Positions 7,738 to 19,102 of a stretch of DNA of 36,189 bases are shown here, in pieces. The number at the start of each line of letters is the position of its first letter. The first letter of the stretch is position 1. Where the stretch lies: assembly GCF_000247995.1 (NCBI RefSeq), contig NZ_BAFE01000025.1, positions 1 to 36,189 on the forward strand, read 5' to 3'. Origin of the DNA: Mobilicoccus pelagius NBRC 104925. GTDB taxonomy: Bacteria; Actinomycetota; Actinomycetes; Actinomycetales; Dermatophilaceae. The notes under the pieces were generated by a model, which was not told where the DNA came from, ran no database searches, and was given only the letters and a program-made list of their open reading frames with translations. Position numbers and translations under genes: made by a program.

Positions 7738-9155
7738 GCACGGCACGACTCGGGGCCGGCCCGAATCCCAAACGGGCCGTCCCGGTCATCCTCTTCCTCT
7801 TCGTCTTCTCGCTCATCATCGACAACGGCTTCAAGTTCGCGTCGAAGTCGATCGGTGACGACCTCGGGCTCTCCGCCTCGACGGTGAGCCTCCAGGCCAC
7901 CCTCGCCGGCGTCATCATCGGCATCGGCGCCGTCGTGTACGCCGCTCTCGCCGACGCGGTGAGCATGCGCAAGCTGCTCGTCGCGGCCGTCGGGCTCATC
8001 AGCGTCGGCTCCCTCGTCGGCTACGCGGGCCGCGCGTCGTTCGAGTGGGTCCTCACAGGACGCATCATCCAGACGACCGGCCTCGCCGCCGCCGAGACGC
8101 TCTACGTCATCTACGTGACGAAGTACCTCCCGAGGGAGGACCAGAAGACCTACCTCGGGTTCAGCACGGCCGCGTTCCAGTCCTCGCTGCTCCTCGGCGC
8201 GATCGCGAGCGGGTTCATCGCGACGTACGTCCACTGGACGGTGTTCTTCCTCGTCCCGCTCCTGTGCCTCCTCGCCCTCCCGGGCGTGCTGCGCACCGTG
8301 CCCGTGCACGAGGCGACGGCGAACCACGTCGACGTGTTCGGCCTGTTCCTCATCGCGACGGTCGCGACCGGCATCATGCTCTACCTGCAGGCGTTCGACT
8401 GGTGGTGGCTCATCCCCGTGCTCGTCGCCCTGCCGCTGTTCGTGTGGCACGTGCGGCACAACCCGCGGGCGATCGTCGACCCGTCGTTCTTCGCCGAACC
8501 GCGGTACCCGAGCATGCTCGCCGTCGTCTTCGTCCTCTACTCGGCGCAGCTCGCCTACCTGTTCATGTTCCCGTTCCTCGTCGGAGACCTCTACGGCCTG
8601 CCGGAGAGCGACGCGTCGCTCCTCCTCGCGCCCGGGTACCTGTGCGCCGTCCTCGTCGGGATCCTCTCGGGCCGTATCGCGCGGGTCCTCGACTCGGCCG
8701 CCGCGATCACCCTCGCCATCGGCATGATCGTCGTCGCCCTCGTCGGCCCGGCGATCGCCCCCGAGGCGGGCACGTGGATCTTCGTCGTCTCGTTCACGCT
8801 GTTCGGTTCGGGCTTCGCGCTCCTCTACGCGCCGCTCGTGTCGACGGCGATCCGCGACATCCCGCCGGCCAAGTCCGGCGTCGCGATCGGGTTCTACAAC
8901 CTCACGATCAACATCGCCATCCCCCTCGGCATCGCCGCGACCGCGGCGCTCATGGACGCGAAGCCGTCGTTCCTCTCCTGGGCGACGGGCGCGACCACCG
9001 AGCAGGGCGTGCGGTACGCGAACGTCCTCTGGATCATCGCGCTCGCCGCGGTGCTCGCCCTCCTCGTCTACCGGGTGGCCCACGCCGCCCTCGCGAGGCG
9101 GGACGCGGCCCTCGGCCGCACCGAGGACCCCGCGGAGATCGCACCCACCGCCTGA
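7734..9155 (+). CDS. MFS transporter (TetL/DHA2-like), coupled to deoD
   Basis: A 473-residue membrane protein with twelve to fourteen predicted helices. The region GRIIQTTGLAAAETLYVIYV, followed by TKYLPREDQ and later YVHWTVFFLVPLL, resembles the TetL/Tet38 branch of drug:proton antiporters. Those normally have 14 helices and about 460 residues. The first helix contains an aspartate in SLIIDNGFK. The start overlaps the deoD stop (ATGA), and the operon ends at the long terminator after 9171. Context suggests nucleoside or purine transport rather than tetracycline efflux, but the sequence alone does not decide. Confidence in the fold is high and in the substrate low. Confidence 0.85.
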   Translation: MSTARLGAGPNPKRAVPVILFLFVFSLIIDNGFKFASKSIGDDLGLSASTVSLQATLAGVIIGIGAVVYAALADAVSMRKLLVAAVGLISVGSLVGYAGRASFEWVLTGRIIQTTGLAAAETLYVIYVTKYLPREDQKTYLGFSTAAFQSSLLLGAIASGFIATYVHWTVFFLVPLLCLLALPGVLRTVPVHEATANHVDVFGLFLIATVATGIMLYLQAFDWWWLIPVLVALPLFVWHVRHNPRAIVDPSFFAEPRYPSMLAVVFVLYSAQLAYLFMFPFLVGDLYGLPESDASLLLAPGYLCAVLVGILSGRIARVLDSAAAITLAIGMIVVALVGPAIAPEAGTWIFVVSFTLFGSGFALLYAPLVSTAIRDIPPAKSGVAIGFYNLTINIAIPLGIAATAALMDAKPSFLSWATGATTEQGVRYANVLWIIALAAVLALLVYRVAHAALARRDAALGRTEDPAEIAPTA

Positions 9156-9170
9156 CCCTCCTCCCCCACG

Positions 9171-9221
9171 CACGACGAACGGGGGAGGTGCTCACGATGA
9201 GCACCTCCCCCGTTCGTCGTG
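9171..9221. terminator. Bidirectional 24-bp stem-loop between convergent genes
   Basis: Positions 9171-9194 pair perfectly with 9198-9221, leaving a CGA loop. It lies between the plus-strand MFS gene and the minus-strand metallopeptidase gene and can stop transcription from both. Confidence 0.85.
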
Positions 9222-9304
9222 TCCCGGTCTCACCGATCGTCCCGATCACCCGGGCGTCAGCTCACCCGGGCGTCGGGCGGCCGGGTCACCGATCGGGCCG
9301 CCGA

Positions 9305-10456
9305 TCAGGCCGCGTCGGGCGCGACGAGCTGCGGGAGGACCGCCTCGAAACGACGCGTGAACTCCGCGGCCGAGAGAACCTTGCCCTTCGGTCGGGCGCT
9401 CTCCTGGAGCTGGTAGGCCCAGTTACCGGCGCGCTCACGCTGGTTGGGCGTGCCGTGGTGGCCATTGCTGTCGAAGCCGCAGTCGCCGATCGAGTAGAAG
9501 ACGCGGAGGAACTGCGTCACACGCTTGATCTGCATGCTCATCCCGCGCGGGTGGGAGAGGAAGTACGCCGCGGCGGCATCGGCGTGGAGCTCGGTGCGGC
9601 GCGTGGCCTCCGGGCTCGCGACGTCGCCGTGCATGCGCAGCTCGAACTGCACGTGGTGGCCGAACTCGTGCGCGAGGATCGCCTGCGGGGCGACGTCGCC
9701 GTACCCCATCTCACGGTAGGCGCGGAGGATGCCGTCGCCCATGACGATGCGGTCGCCGATGACGCCGAGGCCGTCGACGTCCTCACCGTAGGAGCTGAAC
9801 GCGAACGCGTTGAGCGTGAACAGCGGGTGGTTGCCGCCCTGGAACTTCGGCTGGGCGATGAACTCGGCGAGGAGCGAGGCGAGCTCGTCCGCCTCGGCCT
9901 TCGGCACACCGAACACCGTCTGGTACACGCGGGACGTGCGGGCCGGGTCGCGCATCATGTCGCCGTGCATCGCCATGAGCTGGATGTCGTCGCTCTTGAT
10001 GTCCCAGAACTTCTTCAGCTTGCGGAACGTCTTCTGCAGGACCTGCGCGTCGCTGCGCAGCGCGAACGCCGGGTCGTTCTCCGAGCCGTAGACGAGGGCC
10101 TCGTACGTCGGGAGGTCGAAGGCGCCGAGGGCGTCGAGGATCTGGAAGTCCTCGTCGGTCCAGTCGGCCGTGGACTGCCGCTGCCACGCCGCGAACTCCG
10201 TGGGGCCGCACTGGTACTGGGAGCCGTCGATGCGGTGCGGGTCACGGATGAGGCGGTCGAGCTGCCGCTTGGTGGCGCTGTCCGTCTTCGGCATGAGGCG
10301 CGCGATGCGCGCCTTGAGCGCGGCCGGGTCGGACGCGGCCGAGGCGGCCACGGCCGTGGTGGATCCGGTGAGGACGGGGGACGCGGTGGCGATCCCGGGA
10401 GCGGCGACGAGCGCGGCGCTGAGCGCGACCGCGGCGAAGGGGCGAAGGTGACGCAT
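9305..10456 (-). CDS. Secreted HEXXH zinc metallopeptidase (putative neutral zinc metallopeptidase)
   Basis: A 383-residue exported protein. Residues 1 to about 26 form a signal peptide (MRHLRPFAAVALSAALVAA, cleavage near ATA-SP). The zinc site is HEFGHH at 263-268, with the likely third ligand in RTELHAD at about 287-293 (E289, D293). This resembles the YpfJ-like neutral zinc metallopeptidase family, whose members carry HExxHH and ELxAD. The C-terminal part has GTPNQRERAGNWAYQ. The ATG at 10456 is preferred because the signal peptide starts there and GAGAGGAA lies about 10 nt upstream; an ATG 11 codons earlier adds an arginine-rich stub. No substrate is known. It is monocistronic and convergent with the MFS gene. 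Confidence 0.8.
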   Translation of the reverse strand: MRHLRPFAAVALSAALVAAPGIATASPVLTGSTTAVAASAASDPAALKARIARLMPKTDSATKRQLDRLIRDPHRIDGSQYQCGPTEFAAWQRQSTADWTDEDFQILDALGAFDLPTYEALVYGSENDPAFALRSDAQVLQKTFRKLKKFWDIKSDDIQLMAMHGDMMRDPARTSRVYQTVFGVPKAEADELASLLAEFIAQPKFQGGNHPLFTLNAFAFSSYGEDVDGLGVIGDRIVMGDGILRAYREMGYGDVAPQAILAHEFGHHVQFELRMHGDVASPEATRRTELHADAAAAYFLSHPRGMSMQIKRVTQFLRVFYSIGDCGFDSNGHHGTPNQRERAGNWAYQLQESARPKGKVLSAAEFTRRFEAVLPQLVAPDAA

Positions 10457-10670
10457 GCGGAAGGGGTTCCTCTCGGGTCGTCGGCACACCGTCGTGCACG
10501 ATCTCCCGCATCTTGACGGATCCGACGCCGTTGCGGGGAGATGACGCGCACCCCTCCGTCACACGAGCGGGGCCGCCGTGCGGCCCGAGACGGGGACGAC
10601 GCCCATCGCGCCCGTCCCACCAGGGCCGTAGCGTGGTGCCGAGACATCGACCGACCCCGGAGGAGCGAGG

Positions 10671-12263
10671 ATGACGACGCCCGAGCGAGACGACCGCGAC
10701 CTGCACGACGGTGACCAGGAGCTCGCGCTCAGTGATCACCGCACCGAACAGCAACGCGCCGCGGCGGTCGACACCGGAACGGCGCTCGGCGAGCGCACCC
10801 AGCGGCCCGACGTCGACATCCCCACCCCGGCGGAGGCCTCCGCGGACATCGGCGTCGTCGGCATGGCGGTCATGGGCAGCAACCTCGCCCGCAACCTCGC
10901 CCGCCACGACTACGCCGTCGCGCTCTACGACCACTGGGTCGACCGCACGGCGACGATGATGACCGAGCACGGCGCCGAGGGCACGTTCGTCCCCGCGGGC
11001 AGCGTCGAGGACTTCGTCAGGAGCCTCAAGCGGCCGCGGTCGATCATCCTGCTCGTCAAGGCGGGCGACGTCACCGACCAGGTCATCGACACCCTCACCC
11101 CGCTCCTCGAGAAGGGTGACGTCGTCATCGACGGCGGCAACTCCTACTTCCAGGACACCCGCCGCCGTGAGGCCAAGCTCGCCGAGCTGGGCCTCCACTT
11201 CGTCGGCGCAGGTGTCTCCGGCGGCGAGGTCGGCGCACTCGAGGGTCCGTCGATCATGCCCGGCGGACCCACGGAGTCCTACGAGGTCGTCGGCCCCATG
11301 CTCGAGGCGATCTCCGCCCACGTCGACGGCGAGCCGTGCTGCACGCACATCGGCCCCGACGGTTCCGGTCACTTCGTCAAGATGGTCCACAACGGCATCG
11401 AGTACGCCGACATCCAGTTCATCGGCGAGGCCTACGAGCTGCTCCGCGCCGCCGGGTTCTCCCTCGAGGAGGCCGCCGAGGTGTTCGAGACGTGGAACAC
11501 CGGTGACCTCGACTCCTACCTCATCGAGATCACCGCCGAGGTGCTCCGTCAGAAGGACGCCCGCACCGGCAAGGCCCTCGTCGACGTCATCGTCGACGCC
11601 GCGGGCATGAAGGGCACGGGCACGTGGACGGTGCAGAGCGCCCTCGACCTCGCCACCCCCGTCAACGTCATCGCCGAGTCGGTGTTCGCCCGCGCCGCGT
11701 CGTCCCACGCCGAGTTGCGGGAGCACGCCCAGCGCGTCCTCGCCGGCCCCGACGCGCGCATCGCCGTCGAGGATCTGGAGTCGTTCGTCTCCGACCTCCG
11801 CGACGCCCTGTGGTCGAGCAAGGTGATCGCGTACGCGCAGGGTCTCGACGAGATCCGCATGGCCGGGCAGGAGTACGGCTGGGACGTGAACATGGCCGAG
11901 GTCGCGAAGATCTGGCGGGCCGGGTGCATCATCCGCGCGAAGATCCTCGACCGCATCCGCGACGAGTACGCGGCGAACAACCTCGCCACGCTCCTCGAGG
12001 CGCCGAGCATCCGCGACGGGCTCGAGAAGGCGCAGGGCGGGTGGCGGCGCACGATCGCCCGGGCCGTCGAGGCGGGTGTGCCCGCCCCCGGCTTCGCGGC
12101 CGGGATCGGCTACTACGACACGATCCGTGCGCCTCGCGGCAACGCGGCCCTCACCCAGGGGTTGCGCGACTTCTTCGGCTCCCACACCTACCGCCGCATC
12201 GACGACGAGGGCAGCTTCCACACCCTTTGGTCCGGCGACCGCAGCGAGATCGCCGTCGACTGA
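10671..12263 (+). CDS. gnd: 6-Phosphogluconate dehydrogenase (decarboxylating)
   Basis: A 530-residue cytoplasmic enzyme that oxidises 6-phosphogluconate to ribulose-5-phosphate and CO2 with NADP+ in the pentose phosphate pathway. It has the Rossmann motif IGVVGMAVMGSNLARN at about 60-75, VIDGGNSYFQDT, GVSGGEVGALEGPSIMPGG and the active-site KMVHNGIEYADIQ. The C-terminal all-helical domain is complete, ending GSFHTLWSGDRSEIAVD. It is longer than typical (about 470-485) because about 57 polar, acidic residues precede the Rossmann fold. No internal start codon with a ribosome site was found, and the ATG at 10671 has GGAGGAG upstream, so the extension looks real. A terminator follows. Confidence 0.96.
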   Translation: MTTPERDDRDLHDGDQELALSDHRTEQQRAAAVDTGTALGERTQRPDVDIPTPAEASADIGVVGMAVMGSNLARNLARHDYAVALYDHWVDRTATMMTEHGAEGTFVPAGSVEDFVRSLKRPRSIILLVKAGDVTDQVIDTLTPLLEKGDVVIDGGNSYFQDTRRREAKLAELGLHFVGAGVSGGEVGALEGPSIMPGGPTESYEVVGPMLEAISAHVDGEPCCTHIGPDGSGHFVKMVHNGIEYADIQFIGEAYELLRAAGFSLEEAAEVFETWNTGDLDSYLIEITAEVLRQKDARTGKALVDVIVDAAGMKGTGTWTVQSALDLATPVNVIAESVFARAASSHAELREHAQRVLAGPDARIAVEDLESFVSDLRDALWSSKVIAYAQGLDEIRMAGQEYGWDVNMAEVAKIWRAGCIIRAKILDRIRDEYAANNLATLLEAPSIRDGLEKAQGGWRRTIARAVEAGVPAPGFAAGIGYYDTIRAPRGNAALTQGLRDFFGSHTYRRIDDEGSFHTLWSGDRSEIAVD

Positions 12264-12288
12264 GGCCCGCTCCGCGGCTCACCGATCG

Positions 12289-12323
12289 CGGCCCCGTCAC
12301 CGTCCACGGACGGACCGGGGCCG
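12289..12323 (+). terminator. Stem-loop terminator of gnd
   Basis: CGGCCCCG (12289-12296) pairs with CGGGGCCG (12316-12323). The loop contains a further self-complementary CCGTC/GACGG. It lies 26 nt past the gnd stop. Confidence 0.65.
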
Positions 12324-12378
12324 TCGGCGTCCGCGCCCGGATCGGCCCGGCGCCGCCGGGGCTGGTACACCTGGGGGC

Positions 12379-12864
12379 ATGGCGAAGACGGTGTGGGCGG
12401 CGAGCGCCGCGCTGTACGTGGGGGTCGTCGTGTGGGCGGCGTTCGTGCTGCCCCCGGACGGCGTGGCCTCGCAGGTGGATCTCGACGGCACGGTGACGAG
12501 CCACGGCAGCCGCGCCGGGTTCCTCGGCGCCAACGCACCGCTCACGATCCTCATGCTCGTCGTCGCCCCCCTCATCACCCGGGCCGCGACGCGGCCGCCG
12601 GCGACGTTCCTCAACATCCCGAACAAGGACTACTGGCTCTCCCCCGAACGCGCCGAGGCGACGTTCGCGACCGTCTCCCGTGAGATGTGGCTGCTCCTCG
12701 CCGCCACGAATCTCCTGGTCGCCGCCGCGATGTTCGACCTCGCCTGGCTCACCGTCCACGGCCACGAGGCGATCGGGTCGGCGCCGTTCCTCGTCTACCT
12801 CGTCGGGGTGCTCGTGTGGGCGGTCCTCTTCGTCCTCCGTTTCCGCCGACCGAAGGGCGCATGA
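12379..12864 (+). CDS. DUF1648-domain membrane protein
   Basis: A 161-residue protein with about four hydrophobic helices. The first (residues 5-23) is followed by SQVDLDGTVTSHGSRAGFLG. That is the DUF1648 pattern of an extracellular loop with conserved D/N, G and S residues, as found in SdpI-like proteins. Function is unknown; SdpI relatives give immunity to a secreted toxin, but nothing here supports that role. The ATG at 12379 has only a weak purine-rich sequence upstream (CTGGGGGC). Its stop overlaps the start of the next MFS gene (ATGA), so the two are coupled. Confidence 0.75.
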   Translation: MAKTVWAASAALYVGVVVWAAFVLPPDGVASQVDLDGTVTSHGSRAGFLGANAPLTILMLVVAPLITRAATRPPATFLNIPNKDYWLSPERAEATFATVSREMWLLLAATNLLVAAAMFDLAWLTVHGHEAIGSAPFLVYLVGVLVWAVLFVLRFRRPKGA

Positions 12865-14102
12865 GCACCGCAGGGGCGGCGACGCCCCTCCCCGACGACG
12901 CCCCGTTCGAGGGGCACCTCCCCGGCAGCGCGGGGTATCGGCGCATCGCCGTCGCTCTGTTCCTCGCGGGTGTCGTGACGTTCGCGCTGCTCTACAGCAC
13001 CCAACCGATCCTGCCGCTCCTGTCGAGCGAGTTCGGCCTCGACGCGGGCACGGCGGCGCTGTCGGTGTCGGTCGCGACGGCCGGGCTGGGGGTTGCGCTG
13101 CTCGTCGCGGGGCCGATGTCGGAGATCCTCGGCCGCACCCCCCTCATGCACGCCTCGCTGTTCGCGGCCTCGCTCGTCTCCCTCGCCGGGGCCCTCGCAC
13201 CGGGCTGGTCCGTCTTGCTCGGGCTGCGGCTCGTCGAGGGGATCGTCCTCGCCGGGCTCCCGGCCGTCGCGATGGCCTACCTCGCCGAGGAGGTCCACCC
13301 GAGCGCAACGGCGCGCGCGGCCGGGCTCTACATCGGCGGCACCGCGATCGGCGGGATGTCGGGGCGCCTCGTCACCGGCGCGATCGCCGAGGTCGCGGGG
13401 TGGCGCGCGGCGCTGCTCGGCATCGGGCTCGTCGGCCTCGCGTGCGCTGTGGCCGTGCGGGTGCTCCTGCCCGCGAGCCGCGGATTCACCCCCGCCCCCG
13501 CGAGCACCCGCCACCTGCTCGCCACCGCGCGCGCGATCCTCCGCGACCCGGCGTACTGGTGCCTCTTCGCGATCGGCGGCACCGCGATGGGCGCGTTCGT
13601 CGGGGTGTTCAACGCGATGAGCTATCGCTTCATGGCCCCGCCGTACGACTACTCCGTCGGCGTCGTGGGGCTCGTGTTCCTCACGTACGCCGTGGGATCG
13701 GTGAGTTCGACGTACGCCGGCCGCGCGGCCTCCCGGTTCGGGCAGCGGACGGTCGCGCCGATCTGCGCGGTCGTCATGCTCGCCGGGCTGCTCGGGACGT
13801 GGTTCGAGCCGATCGTCGTCGTCGCCGTGTTCCTCACGGTGATGACCGCGGGGTTCTTCGCGCTCCACGGCGTCGCGAGCGGGTGGGTCGCCGCCCGCGC
13901 GGCGCGGGGCAGCGCCGCCAAGGGACAGGCGTCCTCGGGCTACCTGTTCACCTACTACGCGGGGTCGTCGGTGTTCGGTGCCCTCGCGGGGCACGCGTGG
14001 GAGTCCGGCGGGTGGGACGCCGTCGTCCTCCTCTGCGCCGGGCTCGTCGGACTGGCCCTCCTCCTCACCCTCGCGCTGCGCCGCATCCCCGCGCTCCCCT
14101 GA
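12861..14102 (+). CDS. MFS transporter, YnfM-like
   Basis: A 413-residue twelve-helix exporter. It matches the E. coli YnfM pattern closely along its length: LYSTQPILPLLSSEFG near TM1, AGPMSEILGRTPLM in the TM2-3 loop, YLAEEVHPSATARAAGLYIG, GGMSGRLVTG, and GQASSGYLFTYYAGSSVFG near the end. YnfM is an uncharacterised MFS exporter, so the substrate is unknown. The start overlaps the stop of the DUF1648 gene. The following nitrilase gene begins about 50 nt later on the same strand and may share the transcript. Confidence 0.88.
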   Translation: MSTAGAATPLPDDAPFEGHLPGSAGYRRIAVALFLAGVVTFALLYSTQPILPLLSSEFGLDAGTAALSVSVATAGLGVALLVAGPMSEILGRTPLMHASLFAASLVSLAGALAPGWSVLLGLRLVEGIVLAGLPAVAMAYLAEEVHPSATARAAGLYIGGTAIGGMSGRLVTGAIAEVAGWRAALLGIGLVGLACAVAVRVLLPASRGFTPAPASTRHLLATARAILRDPAYWCLFAIGGTAMGAFVGVFNAMSYRFMAPPYDYSVGVVGLVFLTYAVGSVSSTYAGRAASRFGQRTVAPICAVVMLAGLLGTWFEPIVVVAVFLTVMTAGFFALHGVASGWVAARAARGSAAKGQASSGYLFTYYAGSSVFGALAGHAWESGGWDAVVLLCAGLVGLALLLTLALRRIPALP

Positions 14103-14153
14103 GCCGGGCGTGCGATGGTGAGGACGCACCAGCCCTCGACCCGGGAGACCACC

Positions 14154-14945
14154 GTGAGCACGTTGACCGTCGCCGCCTGCCAGATCACCGCGAGCGGGGA
14201 GCCGCGGGAGAACCTCGAGACGATCCGGGAGGCCGCGACGCGCGCCGCCCACGGGGGGGCACGGCTCGTCGTCCTCCCCGAAGCGGCGATGGCGTGTTTC
14301 GGTACCGACCTGTCGGCGGTGGCGCAGCCGCTCGACGGCGAGTTCGCGACCGGGGTACGGAAGATCGCCGAGAAGCTCGACGTGACGCTCGTCGTCGGCA
14401 TGTTCGAGCCGGCCGGTGACGGGCGCGTCCACAACACCCTCCTCGTCACGGGCCGGGGCGTCGAGGCCGCCTACCGCAAGCATCACCTCTACGACGCGTT
14501 CGGGTCGCGCGAGTCCGAGCACGTCGCGCCGGGCACCGAGCTCGTCACGGTGGAGGTTCCCCTGGAGGGGGGCGGCAGCGCGACCGTGGGGTTCGCCACC
14601 TGCTACGACGTCCGCTTCGCCGACCAGTTCACCGCCCTCGGCCGGGCGGGGGCCCAGGTCGTCGCGCTGCCCGCCTCGTGGGGCGAGGGGCCGGGCAAGG
14701 CCGAGCAGTGGGACCTCCTCGTCCGCGCCCGGGCGATGGACGCGCAGGCGTGGCTCGTCGCGTGCGACCAGGCGTGGCAGCCGCCGCGCGGCGCGCAGGC
14801 GCTCGGCATCGGCCGTAGCGCCGTCGTGGGCCCGCTCGGCGAGGTGCGGGCCCGGCTCGACCACCGCGCCGACGTCCTCGTCACGACCGTCGACCTCGGC
14901 ATCGTCGACGACGTCCGCTCCCGGGTGCCGATCCTCGAGGTCTGA
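14154..14945 (+). CDS. Carbon-nitrogen hydrolase (nitrilase superfamily amidase)
   Basis: A 263-residue cytoplasmic hydrolase of C-N bonds in amides. The catalytic triad is visible: E43 in VVLPEAAM, K109 in YRKHHLYDAFG and C150 in GFATCYDVRF. Length fits the NIT/amidase branch (260-290). The GTG at 14154 is preferred because it begins STLTVAACQ, the usual family N terminus, with GGGAGA just upstream. An ATG at 14115 adds 13 residues without a ribosome site. Members act on deaminated glutathione, omega-amides or related amides, and the sequence does not fix the substrate. It probably continues the DUF1648-MFS transcript and is followed by its own stem-loop. Confidence 0.88.
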   Translation: MSTLTVAACQITASGEPRENLETIREAATRAAHGGARLVVLPEAAMACFGTDLSAVAQPLDGEFATGVRKIAEKLDVTLVVGMFEPAGDGRVHNTLLVTGRGVEAAYRKHHLYDAFGSRESEHVAPGTELVTVEVPLEGGGSATVGFATCYDVRFADQFTALGRAGAQVVALPASWGEGPGKAEQWDLLVRARAMDAQAWLVACDQAWQPPRGAQALGIGRSAVVGPLGEVRARLDHRADVLVTTVDLGIVDDVRSRVPILEV

Positions 14946-14954
14946 AGGGCGATC

Positions 14955-14987
14955 GGACCGCCCCACGCCACGCCCGTGGAGCGGTCC
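14955..14987 (+). terminator. Stem-loop terminator of the nitrilase gene
   Basis: GGACCGC (14955-14961) pairs with GCGGTCC (14981-14987), with an inner CCACG/CGTGG stem and a small bulge. It lies 9 nt past the stop codon. Confidence 0.6.
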
Positions 14988-15026
14988 CACTGGCGAGGAC
15001 GACGACGAAGGGGCAAGGTGGGAGTC

Positions 15027-15494
15027 ATGACCGACGAGAAGAAGATCACCGTCAGCCGCACGATCGACGCCTCCCCGCAGGACGTCTGGGCCGTCATCTC
15101 CAACCCGGCCCGCCACGCCGAGATCGACGGGTCCGGCCAGATCGTCTCCGACGAGAAGACCGACCGCATCACCGCGAACGGGCAGGTCTTCACGATGAAC
15201 ATGAACGCCCCCCACATGGGTGGCGACTACCAGACCGACAACCACGTCACCGGGTTCGACGAGAACCGTCTCCTCGCCTGGCAGACGGCGCCCGCCGGCA
15301 CCGAGCCCAAGGGCTGGGAGTGGATGTACGAGCTCACCCCGGAGGGCCCGGACGCCACGCAGGTGCAGCTCACGTACGACTGGAGCAAGGTCACCGACAA
15401 GGAGCTCCTCAAGAAGGTGAGCTTCCCGCTCATCTCCGAGGAGCAGCTCGAGGGTTCCCTCGGGCGTCTCGCCTCCGCCGTCGCCGGCAGCTGA
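15027..15494 (+). CDS. SRPBCC (START-like) family protein
   Basis: A 155-residue soluble protein of the polyketide-cyclase/START-like fold. The N terminus reads KKITVSRTIDASPQDVWAVI, typical of the first strand and helix, and the C terminus ends in a long amphipathic helix (EEQLEGSLGRLASAV). Such proteins bind hydrophobic ligands in a deep cavity; the ligand here is unknown. The ATG at 15027 follows AGGTGGGA. An upstream in-frame ATG at 14976 adds a basic stub inside the preceding terminator region and was not used. Monocistronic, with a strong terminator directly after it. Confidence 0.85.
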   Translation: MTDEKKITVSRTIDASPQDVWAVISNPARHAEIDGSGQIVSDEKTDRITANGQVFTMNMNAPHMGGDYQTDNHVTGFDENRLLAWQTAPAGTEPKGWEWMYELTPEGPDATQVQLTYDWSKVTDKELLKKVSFPLISEEQLEGSLGRLASAVAGS

Positions 15495-15504
15495 GTCACC
15501 CGTC

Positions 15505-15545
15505 ACGAACGCTCCCTCCTGCTCAGCGCGGGAGGGAGCGTTCGT
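15505..15545 (+). terminator. Stem-loop terminator of the SRPBCC gene
   Basis: A perfect 15-bp stem (15505-15519 with 15531-15545) encloses an 11-nt loop. It begins 10 nt past the stop codon and ends just before the next gene. Confidence 0.8.
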
Positions 15546-15567
15546 CACTGCGTCCCCAGGAGGAACC

Positions 15568-16113
15568 ATGCGTGCGTCGGGCTCGACGCTCGGAGGTCTC
15601 GTGGTCGGAGGTCTCGCGGCCTGCGCTCTCGCCCTCGCCACGACGACCCTCGCGAGGCCGCCCGCCCTCGACGCCCGGACGGCTACGGCCACCCTCGACG
15701 CCGTGCACGACGCCCGCGCCGGGGCCTACACCCTCGGGGCGCCCACACCGGAGGTCCCGGACGGACTCACCCCGGCGATGCGCGACGAGCTCGCCCGGTC
15801 GCAGAAAGCGATCCGTGCCGCCGCCCGTCGCGATGCCGTCGAGGTGTACGACGTGGCGGAGGCGACCGTCGAGGTCGCACGGGTCTCCTGCGAGACGACG
15901 ACCTGCCGGGTCGACTACCGCGTCGCCACCGACTACCGGCGCCCACCGGCGGCCGTCTCGAACGGCGCCCCGGCCGTCATGGGCACGCACACACGCCGCC
16001 GCGCCGAGTTCACCCTCGACCCCTCGGAGCGGTGGCTGCTCGCCTACGACCACCCGTCGGGTCCCCGCGCCGGAGTTGCCGATCCCCTCGACGCGGCGAC
16101 CGGCGAACGCTGA
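15568..16113 (+). CDS. Small exported or membrane-anchored protein of unknown function
   Basis: A 181-residue protein with one N-terminal hydrophobic segment (residues 8-28) and a soluble remainder. LAAC at 16-19 resembles a lipobox, but hydrophobic residues continue after the cysteine and only one arginine precedes the segment. A plain signal peptide or membrane anchor is therefore equally likely. Two cysteines in SCETTTCRVDY could form a disulfide outside the cell. No family was recognised. The ATG has AGGAGG upstream. It sits between two terminators and is convergent with gdhA. Confidence 0.7.
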   Translation: MRASGSTLGGLVVGGLAACALALATTTLARPPALDARTATATLDAVHDARAGAYTLGAPTPEVPDGLTPAMRDELARSQKAIRAAARRDAVEVYDVAEATVEVARVSCETTTCRVDYRVATDYRRPPAAVSNGAPAVMGTHTRRRAEFTLDPSERWLLAYDHPSGPRAGVADPLDAATGER

Positions 16114-16143
16114 CCGGACCGGCGACGGACTCCGACGGACGCG

Positions 16144-16180
16144 GACGGGGGCCGCACCCGTCTCGGACGCGGCCCCCGTC
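16144..16180. terminator. Shared stem-loop terminator between convergent genes
   Basis: GACGGGGGCCGC (16144-16155) pairs perfectly with 16169-16180 around a 13-nt loop. It lies between the plus-strand exported-protein gene and the 3' end of gdhA on the minus strand. Confidence 0.75.
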
Positions 16181-16199
16181 GTGCGGGTGATGCCCGGTG

Positions 16200-19093
<2,894 letters not shown>

Positions 19094-19102
19094 GGAGCGG
19101 TC

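Noticed and set aside
7683..9173. A 496-codon open frame antisense to the MFS gene
   Set aside because: Arg/Glu/Asp repeats only; opposite a coupled MFS gene with a good start.
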